Source: Pseudomonas sp. TCU-HL1
GTDB taxonomy: Bacteria; Pseudomonadota; Gammaproteobacteria; Pseudomonadales; Pseudomonadaceae
NCBI RefSeq assembly: GCF_001708505.1
Contig: NZ_CP015992.1
Span: 4,030,001 to 4,094,000, forward strand
Length of the DNA: 64,000 bases
Direction: 5' to 3'
Both the position numbers and the translations under genes were made by a program. Position 1 is the first letter of the stretch. Each line of letters opens with the position of its first letter. The notes beneath the pieces are model-generated. The model was not told the DNA's origin and ran no database searches. It was given only the letters and a program-made list of their open reading frames with translations. This document shows, in pieces, positions 8,158-16,753 of the stretch.

Positions 8158-8709
8158 CGCACAAACAGAACCTGTAGAAGGGGCGAATTCATTGGTTCTG
8201 TCTGCGTTAAGTGCTGCTAGAACGTCCTGAACCCAGCTGATTGCCGCGTTCTGTGGATGTTTCTGGTTTCGCCTCCCGGCGAGTCTCTTTTTTCAATCGT
8301 CGGAATGCCGCCCACAAAAAAGAAACCAAAAACGCTTGCCCTTGCATTCGGCCCGGCTTCGCCGGGTTCCCTGCCTCCATCGTTGCTCCGGGGCACGGCC
8401 TCCTGAAGGGGCGGAGTCGCTGCCCCACCGTTTCTGCCCGGTTACAGGCCCGTGTGGGCTTCAGGATGGCTTGTGCCTCGCCAGCGCGAGTCCCCCCTTT
8501 CCTCTTCAGGGAGAGGGGCCGGGGGTGAGGGCTGTGTCAGCAGGCACGGAGGCTTGGATATCCCGAGCTAGAGAGATCGCTTCAACGCTGCAACAGCTAA
8601 CGCAGACAGAGCCAATTCATTCGCCAAGGGCCGCAACGCGGCCCCTGCGGTCACCCCTGTTTCGCGAATGAATTCGCTCCCACAGATCGGTGCCCTACAG
8701 CCCCCGTGA
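8158..8709. repeat. noncoding, repeat-rich intergenic region
   Basis: No supported gene is seen here. The region contains several dispersed elements. There is a degenerate copy of the GCGAATTCATTCGC family at about 8181-8193 and another at 8612-8625. A full 24-bp copy at 8661-8684 is identical in reverse complement to copies at 58292. A hairpin-containing block at about 8268-8372 (TTTTTTC, then AAAAAAG, then GCCCGGCTTCGCCGGGTTCC) resembles a widespread Pseudomonas intergenic repeat. A purine/pyrimidine-rich CTTCAGGGAGAGGGGCC element lies near 8505-8525. Confidence 0.6.
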
Positions 8710-9759
8710 TCACAACCTGCGCAGATGACAGGTCACTTCCTCACGGTCGTGATAGAGCTGCTTGCAGGCAATGGACACCTTCAGCCCCCTGCCCTTCAGT
8801 CCGGCGTCGATGCGCGCCAGCAGCTTCTGCACCTCGGCATAGCGCTGTTTCATCGGCAGTTTGAGGTTGACCACAGCTTCCTGGCACCAGCCCTCGCCCA
8901 GCCAGGTCTCGATCATCGCCGCAGTGCGCGCGGGCTTCTCGACGATATCGCAGACCATCCAGTTCACCGGACGCCGTGGCTTGAACGTAAAGCCGTCGGC
9001 GCGCTGGTGTTCGACGAAGCCGGAATACATCAGGCTCTCCGCCATGGGGCCGTTATCGACGGCGGTGACCTTGATCTCCCGCTGCACCAGTTGCCAGGTC
9101 CAGCCGCCCGGGGCGGCGCCCAGGTCCACAGCTGTCATGCCCGGCGCCAGGCGCTTGTCCCAGTCAGCTCGGGGAATGAAGTGGTGCCAGGCCTCCTCCA
9201 GCTTGAGGGTGGAGCGACTGGGCGCCTCGCGGGGGAACTTCAGACGCGGAATGCCCATCGGCCAGAGAGCCGAGTTGTTCGATTCGGCCAGGCCAACGAA
9301 CGCCTCGCGGCCACTGCGGAAGGTCAGCAACAGGCGCGGCAGTTGCGCATCGTCCTTGAGCTTTCCGGCCTTGGTCAGCGCAGCGCGCAGGGGCTTCTCG
9401 AACTTGCGGCAGAAGTTCGACAGTTCCTTGCCGTCGTTGGTATCCAGCACCTCCAGCCAGAGACTGCCGCACACCGGGTAACCGGCCAGCGTGTCCAGCA
9501 GTACGCCGATGCGGTCGGTTTCCGGCAGTTCGACGTAATCGCCACGGGCCCACTGACGGGGGAAAATCAGTTGGCCGAAGCGCTGTTTGCGCATCAGTCG
9601 CTCCGTGCCGCCGGGTTCACTGCAAATGAACTCGGCACAGGCACTATTCGGCTTGGCCTTAGCGTAACCGGCCACGTCGAGGCGGGCGGCAAGCTCGGAA
9701 ATCTCGGCACAGACTTCACCCTCGAAGCCGGGGCGGCAGTGCAACAGCAAGGTGTTCAT
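8710..9759 (-). CDS. rlmM: 23S rRNA 2'-O-ribose methyltransferase RlmM
   Basis: RlmM methylates the 2'-OH of C2498 in 23S rRNA before full ribosome assembly, using S-adenosylmethionine. The 349-residue protein starts at the ATG at 9759 (MNTLLLHCRPGFEGEVCAEI), preceded by the near-perfect ribosome site AGGAGG. An N-terminal THUMP-like domain spans roughly residues 1-160. The Rossmann methyltransferase domain has motif I in AVDLGAAPGGWTWQL and the catalytic lysine-aspartate-lysine elements in DWDKRLAPGM, MVCDIVEKP and VVNLKLPMKQRY. It is divergent from acnA. Confidence 0.94.
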   Translation of the reverse strand: MNTLLLHCRPGFEGEVCAEISELAARLDVAGYAKAKPNSACAEFICSEPGGTERLMRKQRFGQLIFPRQWARGDYVELPETDRIGVLLDTLAGYPVCGSLWLEVLDTNDGKELSNFCRKFEKPLRAALTKAGKLKDDAQLPRLLLTFRSGREAFVGLAESNNSALWPMGIPRLKFPREAPSRSTLKLEEAWHHFIPRADWDKRLAPGMTAVDLGAAPGGWTWQLVQREIKVTAVDNGPMAESLMYSGFVEHQRADGFTFKPRRPVNWMVCDIVEKPARTAAMIETWLGEGWCQEAVVNLKLPMKQRYAEVQKLLARIDAGLKGRGLKVSIACKQLYHDREEVTCHLRRL

Positions 9760-9973
9760 CGGGGGCTCCTCCTGGGCGCGCACTATAGTTGCGCCGCGCC
9801 CGTTTTCACACAGGCCAGGAGGTAAATTCCTACAGTCGACTACCCAGCCCCAGGGAACTCCTGCCCCGCCCTGCCGGTCGGCTGAAATGGCAAGAACTGC
9901 CAAGCAGAGCTAGCTTCTTAGCTTCCGTACGAGCAGCCGGCCCATGCCGTGTGGGCCTCATGGAGAACGCCCG

Positions 9974-12664
9974 ATGCCTTCCCTGGATAGCCTGAACTGC
10001 CGCCGCAGCCTGGAAATCGCCGGCAAGACCTACCACTACTTCAGCCTGCCCGAAGCCGCCAAACGCCTGGGGGCTATCGACAAACTGCCCATGTCGATGA
10101 AGGTACTGCTGGAGAACCTGCTGCACTGGGAGGACGACGAGACCGTCAGTGCCGCCGACTTCAAGGCCCTGGCCGACTGGCTCGGCCCGCGCAGCTCGGA
10201 ACGCGAAATCCAGTACCGCCCCGCGCGCGTACTGATGCAGGACTTCACCGGGGTTCCCGCCGTCGTTGACCTGGCTGCCATGCGCGCCGCCGTGGCCGAA
10301 GCGGGAGGCGATGCACAGCGCATCAATCCGCTGTCCCCCGTGGACCTGGTGATCGACCACTCGGTGATGGTGGATCGCTTCGCCTCCCAAGCCGCTTTCG
10401 AGCAGAACGTCGAGATCGAGATGCAGCGCAACGGCGAGCGCTACGCCTTCCTGCGCTGGGGCCAGCGCGCCTTCGATAACTTCAGCGTGGTACCGCCGGG
10501 CACCGGCATTTGCCACCAGGTCAACCTGGAGTACCTCGCCCGTACCGTCTGGACCCGAGAGGAAGACGGCGTCACCTACGCCTTCCCCGACACGCTGGTA
10601 GGCACGGATTCCCACACCACCATGATCAATGGCCTCGGCGTGCTCGGTTGGGGCGTTGGTGGTATCGAAGCCGAGGCCGCCATGCTCGGCCAACCGGTGT
10701 CGATGCTGATACCCGAAGTTATCGGCTTCAAACTCATCGGCAAGCTGCGCGAAGGCATCACCGCCACCGACCTGGTGCTCACCGTCACCCAGATGCTGCG
10801 CAAGAAGGGAGTGGTAGGGAAATTCGTCGAATTCTACGGCGACGGCCTCGCCGACCTGCCCCTGGCCGACCGCGCCACCATTGCCAACATGGCCCCTGAA
10901 TACGGCGCCACCTGCGGCTTCTTCCCAGTCGACGACATCACCCTCGGCTACCTGCGCCTGTCGGGTCGACCGGACGAAACCGTGCAACTGGTGGAGGCCT
11001 ACAGCAAGGCCCAGGGCCTGTGGCGCGAACCCGGCCATGAACCGCTATTCACCGATACCCTGTCGCTGGACCTCGGCAGCGTCGAAGCCAGCCTGGCCGG
11101 CCCCCGCCGCCCACAGGACCGCGTGGCCCTGCCCCAGGTGCCCAAGGCGTTCGACGACCTGTTGAACCTGCAGCTCAAGGCCGCCGGGGCGAATTCCACC
11201 GGCAGCGCCGGCGTGACGCTGGATGACGGCCAGCGCTTCACCCTCGAAGACGGCGCCGTGGTCATCGCGGCCATCACCTCCTGCACCAACACCTCCAACC
11301 CCAGCGTGATGATGGCCGCCGGCCTGCTGGCCAGGAAGGCATTGGAAAAGGGCCTGACCCGCAAGCCCTGGGTGAAGTCCTCCCTCGCGCCCGGCTCCAA
11401 GGTGGTGACCGAGTATTTCCGCGCCGCCGGCCTCACACAGTACCTGGACCAACTCGGCTTCAACCTGGTGGGCTATGGCTGTACCACCTGCATCGGTAAC
11501 TCCGGTCCATTGCTCGACCCCATCGAGAAAGCCATCCAGCAGGCCGACCTGACGGTGGCGTCGGTGCTATCCGGGAACCGCAACTTCGAAGGGCGGGTAC
11601 ACCCGCTGGTGAAAGCCAACTGGCTGGCCTCGCCGCCCCTGGTGGTGGCCTACGCGCTGGCCGGAAGCGTTCGCATTGATCTCGGCAGCCAGCCCCTGGG
11701 CCGAGGCAAGGATGGTCAGCCGGTATTCCTGAAGGACATCTGGCCGAGCCAGCAGGAAATCGCCACCGCCATACAGAAGGTGGACACCGCCATGTTCCGC
11801 AAGGAGTACGCCGAAGTCTTTGCCGGCGACGAGAAGTGGCAGGCGATCAAGGTGCCCGAATCCGACACCTACGCCTGGCAGGTGGACTCCACCTACATCC
11901 AGCACCCGCCCTTCTTCGCCAACATCACCGGTGCGCCGCCGAAGGTGGAAGACGTGCGCCAAGCGCGCATCCTCGCCCTCTTGGGAGACTCGGTGACCAC
12001 TGACCACATCTCGCCCGCCGGTAACATCAAGGCCGACAGCCCGGCCGGGCGCTACCTGCGCGAACAGGGCGTAGCTCCGGCGGACTTCAACTCCTATGGC
12101 TCGCGGCGTGGCAACCATGAAGTGATGATGCGCGGCACCTTCGCCAATATCCGCATCCGCAACGAGATGCTCGGCGGCGAGGAAGGCGGCAACACCCTGC
12201 ATGTGCCCAGCGGCGAGAAGCTGGCCATCTACGACGCCGCCATGCGCTACCAGGCCGAAGGCACACCGCTGGTGGTCGTCGCAGGCAAGGAATACGGCAC
12301 CGGTTCTTCCCGCGACTGGGCGGCCAAGGGCACCAACCTGCTGGGGGTCAAGGCGGTGATTGCCGAGAGTTTCGAGCGTATCCACCGCTCCAACCTGGTG
12401 GGCATGGGCGTGCTGCCGCTGCAATTCAAGGATGGCGACGACCGCAAGACCCTCAACCTGACTGGCAAGGAAACCCTCGATATCCGCGGCCTGGACGGCG
12501 CCAGCCTGGGACCGCACATGGACCTTCGCCTGGAAATCACACGGGAAGACGGCTCCAGGGAACAGGCGACCGTGCTGTGCCGCATCGACACCTTGAACGA
12601 GGTGGAGTACTTCAAGGCCGGCGGCATCCTGCACTACGTGCTGCGGCAGTTGCTGGCGGGATAG
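9974..12664 (+). CDS. acnA: aconitate hydratase A
   Basis: Aconitase interconverts citrate and isocitrate in the TCA cycle with a [4Fe-4S] cluster. The ATG at 9974 (MPSLDSLNCRRSLEIAGKTYHYF), preceded by GGAGA, gives 896 residues, the normal AcnA/IRP size. Cluster ligands are visible as ITSCTNTSNPSV and GYGCTTCIGNSGPL. The substrate-binding GTDSHTTMINGLGVLGWGVG block and the swivelling fourth domain with KEYGTGSSRDWAAKGT are intact. The A form is generally the stress- or iron-responsive isoenzyme. It is monocistronic, facing the alginate cluster. Confidence 0.96.
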   Translation: MPSLDSLNCRRSLEIAGKTYHYFSLPEAAKRLGAIDKLPMSMKVLLENLLHWEDDETVSAADFKALADWLGPRSSEREIQYRPARVLMQDFTGVPAVVDLAAMRAAVAEAGGDAQRINPLSPVDLVIDHSVMVDRFASQAAFEQNVEIEMQRNGERYAFLRWGQRAFDNFSVVPPGTGICHQVNLEYLARTVWTREEDGVTYAFPDTLVGTDSHTTMINGLGVLGWGVGGIEAEAAMLGQPVSMLIPEVIGFKLIGKLREGITATDLVLTVTQMLRKKGVVGKFVEFYGDGLADLPLADRATIANMAPEYGATCGFFPVDDITLGYLRLSGRPDETVQLVEAYSKAQGLWREPGHEPLFTDTLSLDLGSVEASLAGPRRPQDRVALPQVPKAFDDLLNLQLKAAGANSTGSAGVTLDDGQRFTLEDGAVVIAAITSCTNTSNPSVMMAAGLLARKALEKGLTRKPWVKSSLAPGSKVVTEYFRAAGLTQYLDQLGFNLVGYGCTTCIGNSGPLLDPIEKAIQQADLTVASVLSGNRNFEGRVHPLVKANWLASPPLVVAYALAGSVRIDLGSQPLGRGKDGQPVFLKDIWPSQQEIATAIQKVDTAMFRKEYAEVFAGDEKWQAIKVPESDTYAWQVDSTYIQHPPFFANITGAPPKVEDVRQARILALLGDSVTTDHISPAGNIKADSPAGRYLREQGVAPADFNSYGSRRGNHEVMMRGTFANIRIRNEMLGGEEGGNTLHVPSGEKLAIYDAAMRYQAEGTPLVVVAGKEYGTGSSRDWAAKGTNLLGVKAVIAESFERIHRSNLVGMGVLPLQFKDGDDRKTLNLTGKETLDIRGLDGASLGPHMDLRLEITREDGSREQATVLCRIDTLNEVEYFKAGGILHYVLRQLLAG

Positions 12665-12687
12665 CCAGACACTGCTCCGAACTGCGG

Positions 12688-12711
12688 CCCTCTCCCGCTA
12701 GCGGGAGAGGG
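12688..12711. terminator. perfect palindromic hairpin between acnA and algA
   Basis: A 24-bp perfect palindrome centred on CGCT/AGCG (arms CCCTCTCCCGCT and its complement) lies between two convergent genes and can form on either transcript. It belongs to the same CCCTCTCCC...GGGAGAGGG class as the hairpins at 62987-63010 and 63063-63084. No T-tract follows it. Confidence 0.6.
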
Positions 12712-12723
12712 GGCAGACAGACC

Positions 12724-14169
12724 TCAGCCCCTCACCACTCCAAGGTCCTGCACGTCGCGGCCGTATACGTCCTCCAGCCGCTCGATGTCGTCCTCGCCCA
12801 GATAGCTGCCGGACTGCACTTCGATGATCTCCAGCGGGATCTTTCCGGGGTTGGCCAGGCGGTGGATCGAGGCGATCGGAATGTAGGTCGACTGGTTCTC
12901 GGTCAGCAGGAAGGTCCGGTCGTCGCAGGTCACCCGCGCGGTGCCGGACACTACGATCCAGTGCTCGGCGCGATGGTGGTGCATCTGCAGGGAAAGCTGG
13001 GCGCCGGGCTTGACCGTGATGTGCTTGACCTGGTGGCGGCTGCCTGAATCCACCGAGTCGTAGCCGCCCCATGGCCGGTAGACCTGACAGTGGCTCCGGG
13101 TTTCCTGGCGGCCGGAGGCATCCAGGGTGCCCACCAGATTCTTCACCTCCTGAACCTTGTCCTTGTGGGCGATCATCACCGCGTCGCGGGTTTCCACCAC
13201 CACCACATCATCCATGCCCAGCAAGGCCACCAGCTTGGAATTACCGTGGACGTAGCAGTTGTGGCTGTCGTGAGTCACCACATCGCCCTTGAGCACGTTG
13301 CCATCGCCGTCCTTGGAATGGACCTCCCAGAGCGACGACCAACTGCCCACATCGTTCCAGCCGGCGGCAAGCGGCACCACACAGGCGCGGGAGGTCTTTT
13401 CCATCACGGCATAGTCGATGGAATTGTCCGGGCAGCACTCGAAGGTTCCAGCGTCGATACGCAGTACCTCGCGCTCTGCCTTGCTGCGCTCCACGGCCAG
13501 CACGCAGGTGTCGTAGATGTCCGGTTCATGGCTGCGCAGCTCATCCAGATAGCGGCTGGCACGGAACAGGAACATGCCGCTGTTCCAGTAGTAGCCGCCG
13601 CTGCGCACGAATTCGGTGGCTCGGACGCTGTCCGGTTTCTCGACGAATTGTTCGACCCGATGGGCGCCGGGCGCCAGTTCCATGCCTTCCTCGTCCCGCG
13701 CTGCCTTGATGTAGCCGAAGCCGGTCTCCGGGCGTTCGGCGGGGATGCCGAACAGCACCATCTCGCCCTGCTCTGCCGCAGCCCTACCGATTTCCAGGGC
13801 CCGACGCAGGGCAGATTCGTCAGTGATCACATGGTCGGCCGGCAGCACCAGCAGCAACTCGTCGCGGCCCTCGCTCAGCACCCTCAAGGCGGCGATGGCG
13901 ACGGCGGGTGCCGTGTTGCGGCCAAAGGGCTCCAGCAGCACGCCCTGGGCTGCCAGTCCGATACCGCTGACCTGCTCGTTGACGATAAAGCGGTGCTCCT
14001 GGTTGCAAACGACGATGGGCCGCTCGATACCCTCGAAACTCAGGCGTTGCAGGGTCTGCTGGAACAATGTGCGCTCACCGGCCAGAGCCAGGAACTGCTT
14101 GGGATAGAGCTTGCGCGACAGCGGCCAGAGCCGCGAACCGCTACCACCGGACAGAATCACTGGAATCAT
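12724..14169 (-). CDS. algA: bifunctional phosphomannose isomerase / GDP-mannose pyrophosphorylase (AlgA)
   Basis: AlgA catalyses the first and third steps of GDP-mannuronate supply: fructose-6-P to mannose-6-P, and mannose-1-P plus GTP to GDP-mannose. The 481-residue protein has the nucleotidyltransferase signature MIPVILSGGSGSRLWPLSRK and the FVEKPD substrate motif in the N-terminal two thirds. A C-terminal cupin with QMHHHRAEHWIVVSGTARV is the type II isomerase domain. It is the last gene of the alginate cluster but is separated from algL by 106 bp rather than by algI-algJ-algF. A strong GAGGAGAGG site precedes it. A PslB/WbpW-type paralogue is the alternative, but the position argues for AlgA. 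Confidence 0.9.
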   Translation of the reverse strand: MIPVILSGGSGSRLWPLSRKLYPKQFLALAGERTLFQQTLQRLSFEGIERPIVVCNQEHRFIVNEQVSGIGLAAQGVLLEPFGRNTAPAVAIAALRVLSEGRDELLLVLPADHVITDESALRRALEIGRAAAEQGEMVLFGIPAERPETGFGYIKAARDEEGMELAPGAHRVEQFVEKPDSVRATEFVRSGGYYWNSGMFLFRASRYLDELRSHEPDIYDTCVLAVERSKAEREVLRIDAGTFECCPDNSIDYAVMEKTSRACVVPLAAGWNDVGSWSSLWEVHSKDGDGNVLKGDVVTHDSHNCYVHGNSKLVALLGMDDVVVVETRDAVMIAHKDKVQEVKNLVGTLDASGRQETRSHCQVYRPWGGYDSVDSGSRHQVKHITVKPGAQLSLQMHHHRAEHWIVVSGTARVTCDDRTFLLTENQSTYIPIASIHRLANPGKIPLEIIEVQSGSYLGEDDIERLEDVYGRDVQDLGVVRG

Positions 14170-14275
14170 GTTTGCCTCTCCTCTGAACTCTTGTATCCGC
14201 AGTGGCCGCGCCGTCGTCCCGGTAGCCCGGCCGGATCAAGCCTCCGGCACGCCCTGTGCCGGGGAAACGCATCTC
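14170..14275 (-). other. short algL-algA spacer where algI, algJ and algF normally lie
   Basis: In the canonical Pseudomonas operon, three O-acetylation genes of several kilobases in total stand between algL and algA. Here there are only 106 bp, containing a hairpin (CCGGCAC at 14244-14250, GTGCCGG at 14256-14262), a GTAGCCCGG block that resembles a common Pseudomonas intergenic repeat, and the algA ribosome site. No remnant of the acetylation genes is seen. The hairpin may act as a partial terminator or mRNA-end for the upstream genes. Confidence 0.75.
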
Positions 14276-15367
14276 TCAGTCACCCCCACCCTGTTGCGGC
14301 GACACGGCGAACAGCTGGGTGATGTCGCCTCCCAACCGGTAGGTCTTCAATGGTTCGATCGAGCGCCGCCAGGTGTCGGTGCTTTGGGCGCAGCGGTAGA
14401 GCGCGCAGTAGGGCTCCAGCCAGGCGAACTTTCCACCTTCCTGGAGATCCTCCAGTTCCTGCCTGAACCCCGTCTTCCGCTCAAAGCGCTCCGGCTCTTC
14501 GATGCCCTGCTCGATCCGCGTCGCCAGTCGCTGGATGGCTCGGTGGTTGGCTTCGCGCAGGTCGATGCCGTTCGCTTGGGCGAAGGCCAGCATCATCAGC
14601 AACGGCCCCATGCTGTAGTTGTGATACGCCAGGGCGCGGGTCTCGCGGCGCAGCTCGTTGGGCAGGTAGCCCTCGGCATCCACCTGGGCAATGCCGATGC
14701 GCAGCTGCGCCACGGACCAGTCGAACAGGTCGCGGCGATCCACCACCACCGAGGCAGCCATCACGGCCCAGGCCGCCCAGTACTGGTGGTTGTTCAGGCG
14801 TTCCAGGGGCTGGTCGCGCCAGTCCGCCACCACCTGCTCACCGAGGCGAGCAATCCATTCCTCGATTGGCCGGGTCTGCGCTTCACGCCCGGCCAGCGGC
14901 TGGGAGCGGGAGAACTTCAGCCGCAGGTAGGCCGAGGAGATGCTGCCCAAGGCCCACTTGCGCATGGACTTGCCGGTATGGGTGAACTCCCGGCTCAGCA
15001 AAGCCTCGGCCTCAGCCCACTGCCCCAACCACTCCAGTGCGCAGTCCAGATGGCCTTGCCTCCCGAGTCGCAGCCAGGCCGCCACCTGTTTGTTGACCAT
15101 CTTTTCCAACACGCGGATCTGCTCGGCCTGCGCCTGGTAGCGGGCATTGGATGCCTTGTTCAACTGGTCACGAGCAGGCCCCGAGCCTTCGTACTTGCTG
15201 GGGATCATCAGCTCCCCGACATAGGGCTTGGCCACCACCGGACAGGTTTCCGCCTCGCCCTTCTTGACTGTCGCCGGCAGGTAATAGCCGCCTGGCGGCA
15301 CCAGTTCGGCAGCCATCCCGAAGGCTGGTAGCAGCAGGCCCATCAGCAAGACGCGGCAGACTTTCAT
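14276..15367 (-). CDS. algL: periplasmic alginate lyase AlgL
   Basis: AlgL cleaves mannuronate-rich alginate by beta-elimination in the periplasm and clears polymer that fails to be exported. The 363-residue protein has a signal peptide (MKVCRVLLMGLLLPAFGMAA) and the family 5 polysaccharide lyase alpha/alpha barrel. Residues matching the P. aeruginosa active site are present with a constant offset of eight: K58 in IPSKYEG, N193/H194 in LNNHQYW, R241, and Y248 in RALAYHNYS. It overlaps algX by 4 bp, so translation is probably coupled. The C-terminus is slightly longer than usual and ends in glycine-rich sequence. Confidence 0.93.
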   Translation of the reverse strand: MKVCRVLLMGLLLPAFGMAAELVPPGGYYLPATVKKGEAETCPVVAKPYVGELMIPSKYEGSGPARDQLNKASNARYQAQAEQIRVLEKMVNKQVAAWLRLGRQGHLDCALEWLGQWAEAEALLSREFTHTGKSMRKWALGSISSAYLRLKFSRSQPLAGREAQTRPIEEWIARLGEQVVADWRDQPLERLNNHQYWAAWAVMAASVVVDRRDLFDWSVAQLRIGIAQVDAEGYLPNELRRETRALAYHNYSMGPLLMMLAFAQANGIDLREANHRAIQRLATRIEQGIEEPERFERKTGFRQELEDLQEGGKFAWLEPYCALYRCAQSTDTWRRSIEPLKTYRLGGDITQLFAVSPQQGGGD

Positions 15368-16752
15368 GATCCGGCTCCGGCCTGGGCGGTGCGCAACTCA
15401 GGCCGCACCTCGTCGCTGCGTGCCTTGCACAGCCGCGCGCTGACCTGGCCATCGCTGCCGACCGGCAGCGCCTGCACATTGAGGGAGAGAAAGGTCAGCT
15501 CATCCCAATCGGCATCTTCGCGCAGCTCCAGCAGGAAACGCCCCTGCCCCGCACCGCGCTCGAACATCAGGTTCTCCTGACGGCCGTTCATGAAGGTCAG
15601 GGTGGCGCCCAGTTGCTGCACGGTCGGGTCATCCAGTTGGAGTTCGATGCGGTAGTCACTGCCACGGATCGGCAGTACACCATCCGCACCATTGAACAGC
15701 ACCTGACGGCTGCCGCTGACCAGGCTGGTACGCCCCTGGAGCAATGCTGGCCGGCCACTGCAGCCGTCACCCACAGCAGCGATTGCCTGCCGGTAGAAAT
15801 TGCGCTGGCTCAGGCTGTCAGCATCATCCAGCTCCCACACCAGCAACTTCGGCGGTTTCTGCTGGTAGCCCGCACTCATCAGATACTGCATCAACGCCGT
15901 GGCATGGCCGCCGTTGGCAAGGGAGGCGTTGTGCACCGGGGTGCCCAGGTACTGCCCGAGGAAACCGGCGAAGTTGAATGCGTCATCGGCGTTGCCACTG
16001 CCAACCAGCACCACTTCAGCGGCAGGCGCCTGGCCGGGCCGCAGCGGCCGAGTGACGTACCCCTGAACGAACTGGCGCGGGTAGCCGGTGCCGCAGGCCA
16101 GTTCAGCGGCCTTCTGCAGGGAGCCGCTGCGTCCCACGAGCCCGGCCGGTTGGCTGGCGTACTCCTCGCGAGGCAGGTGCTCCAGCGCGGGAATGCCACG
16201 TGCCGTCTCGGCCACCAGCCGAGCCGTACGTTCGGCCCCCTGTGGGGTCCAGTACTGGTCGCCCTTGAAGTAGTAATCCGCCGCTCCAGCCTGGGCCTTC
16301 AAGAGGCTGGTCAGGTCCGGTACCCAGATGTCCAGTTCACGCAGACGAACCAGAGTGGCGAGGTAGTTCTCCCTCGCTCGGGCCTGGTCGAAGTGCGCAC
16401 TGTCCGCCGGCCGCAGCTTGTCGCCGTGGAGCAGACCCCGACTGGGCTGATAGATCACCAGCAGCTCGGTGCCGTTGTGCTTCAGGGCATTGCGCAGGCG
16501 CTTGAGCTGCTTGTAACTGTACTCGTCGAGGCCAAACTGGGTGCGCAGGTCCTGGGCGCGGCTGAACAGCCAGCCATCGCGGGCCTCTACCAGGCCACCC
16601 AGGCCCGACTGACCGGGTTGCCGTGGGTCGAGGCTGGCTGCCGCCGGGCAGAGGCTGCAGCAAGCCTCTGCCTGGTAGGTGGGCGCGCCGCGCAGGTCAC
16701 CCGCTGCGGCCAGCAGGGTGGCCACGATCAGGCATCTGGTTCGGTTCATCAC
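15364..16752 (-). CDS. algX: AlgX-type alginate export/acetylation protein with altered catalytic residues
   Basis: AlgX is a periplasmic SGNH-hydrolase-like acetyltransferase with a C-terminal carbohydrate-binding module. It belongs to the alginate export scaffold with AlgK. The 462-residue protein has a signal peptide, the cysteine pattern EACCSLCP, and VIYQPSRGL. The usual D-x-H catalytic pair (D174/H176 in P. aeruginosa) is DQYW here: D165 is kept but the histidine position is Tyr167. The usual GTS nucleophile (S269) aligns with VVLVGSGNADDAFNFAGF, where the serine position is Gly253 and only a serine one place earlier (S252) remains. Export and polymer-binding roles are therefore plausible, while acetyl transfer is doubtful. 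This fits the absence of algI/J/F. Position is between algG and algL. Confidence 0.88.
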   Translation of the reverse strand: MMNRTRCLIVATLLAAAGDLRGAPTYQAEACCSLCPAAASLDPRQPGQSGLGGLVEARDGWLFSRAQDLRTQFGLDEYSYKQLKRLRNALKHNGTELLVIYQPSRGLLHGDKLRPADSAHFDQARARENYLATLVRLRELDIWVPDLTSLLKAQAGAADYYFKGDQYWTPQGAERTARLVAETARGIPALEHLPREEYASQPAGLVGRSGSLQKAAELACGTGYPRQFVQGYVTRPLRPGQAPAAEVVLVGSGNADDAFNFAGFLGQYLGTPVHNASLANGGHATALMQYLMSAGYQQKPPKLLVWELDDADSLSQRNFYRQAIAAVGDGCSGRPALLQGRTSLVSGSRQVLFNGADGVLPIRGSDYRIELQLDDPTVQQLGATLTFMNGRQENLMFERGAGQGRFLLELREDADWDELTFLSLNVQALPVGSDGQVSARLCKARSDEVRPELRTAQAGAGS

Positions 16753-16753
16753 C

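Noticed and set aside
12724..14169. algA as a PslB/WbpW paralogue unrelated to alginate
   Set aside because: Possible by sequence alone, but strand and position at the end of the alginate cluster make AlgA the simpler reading.
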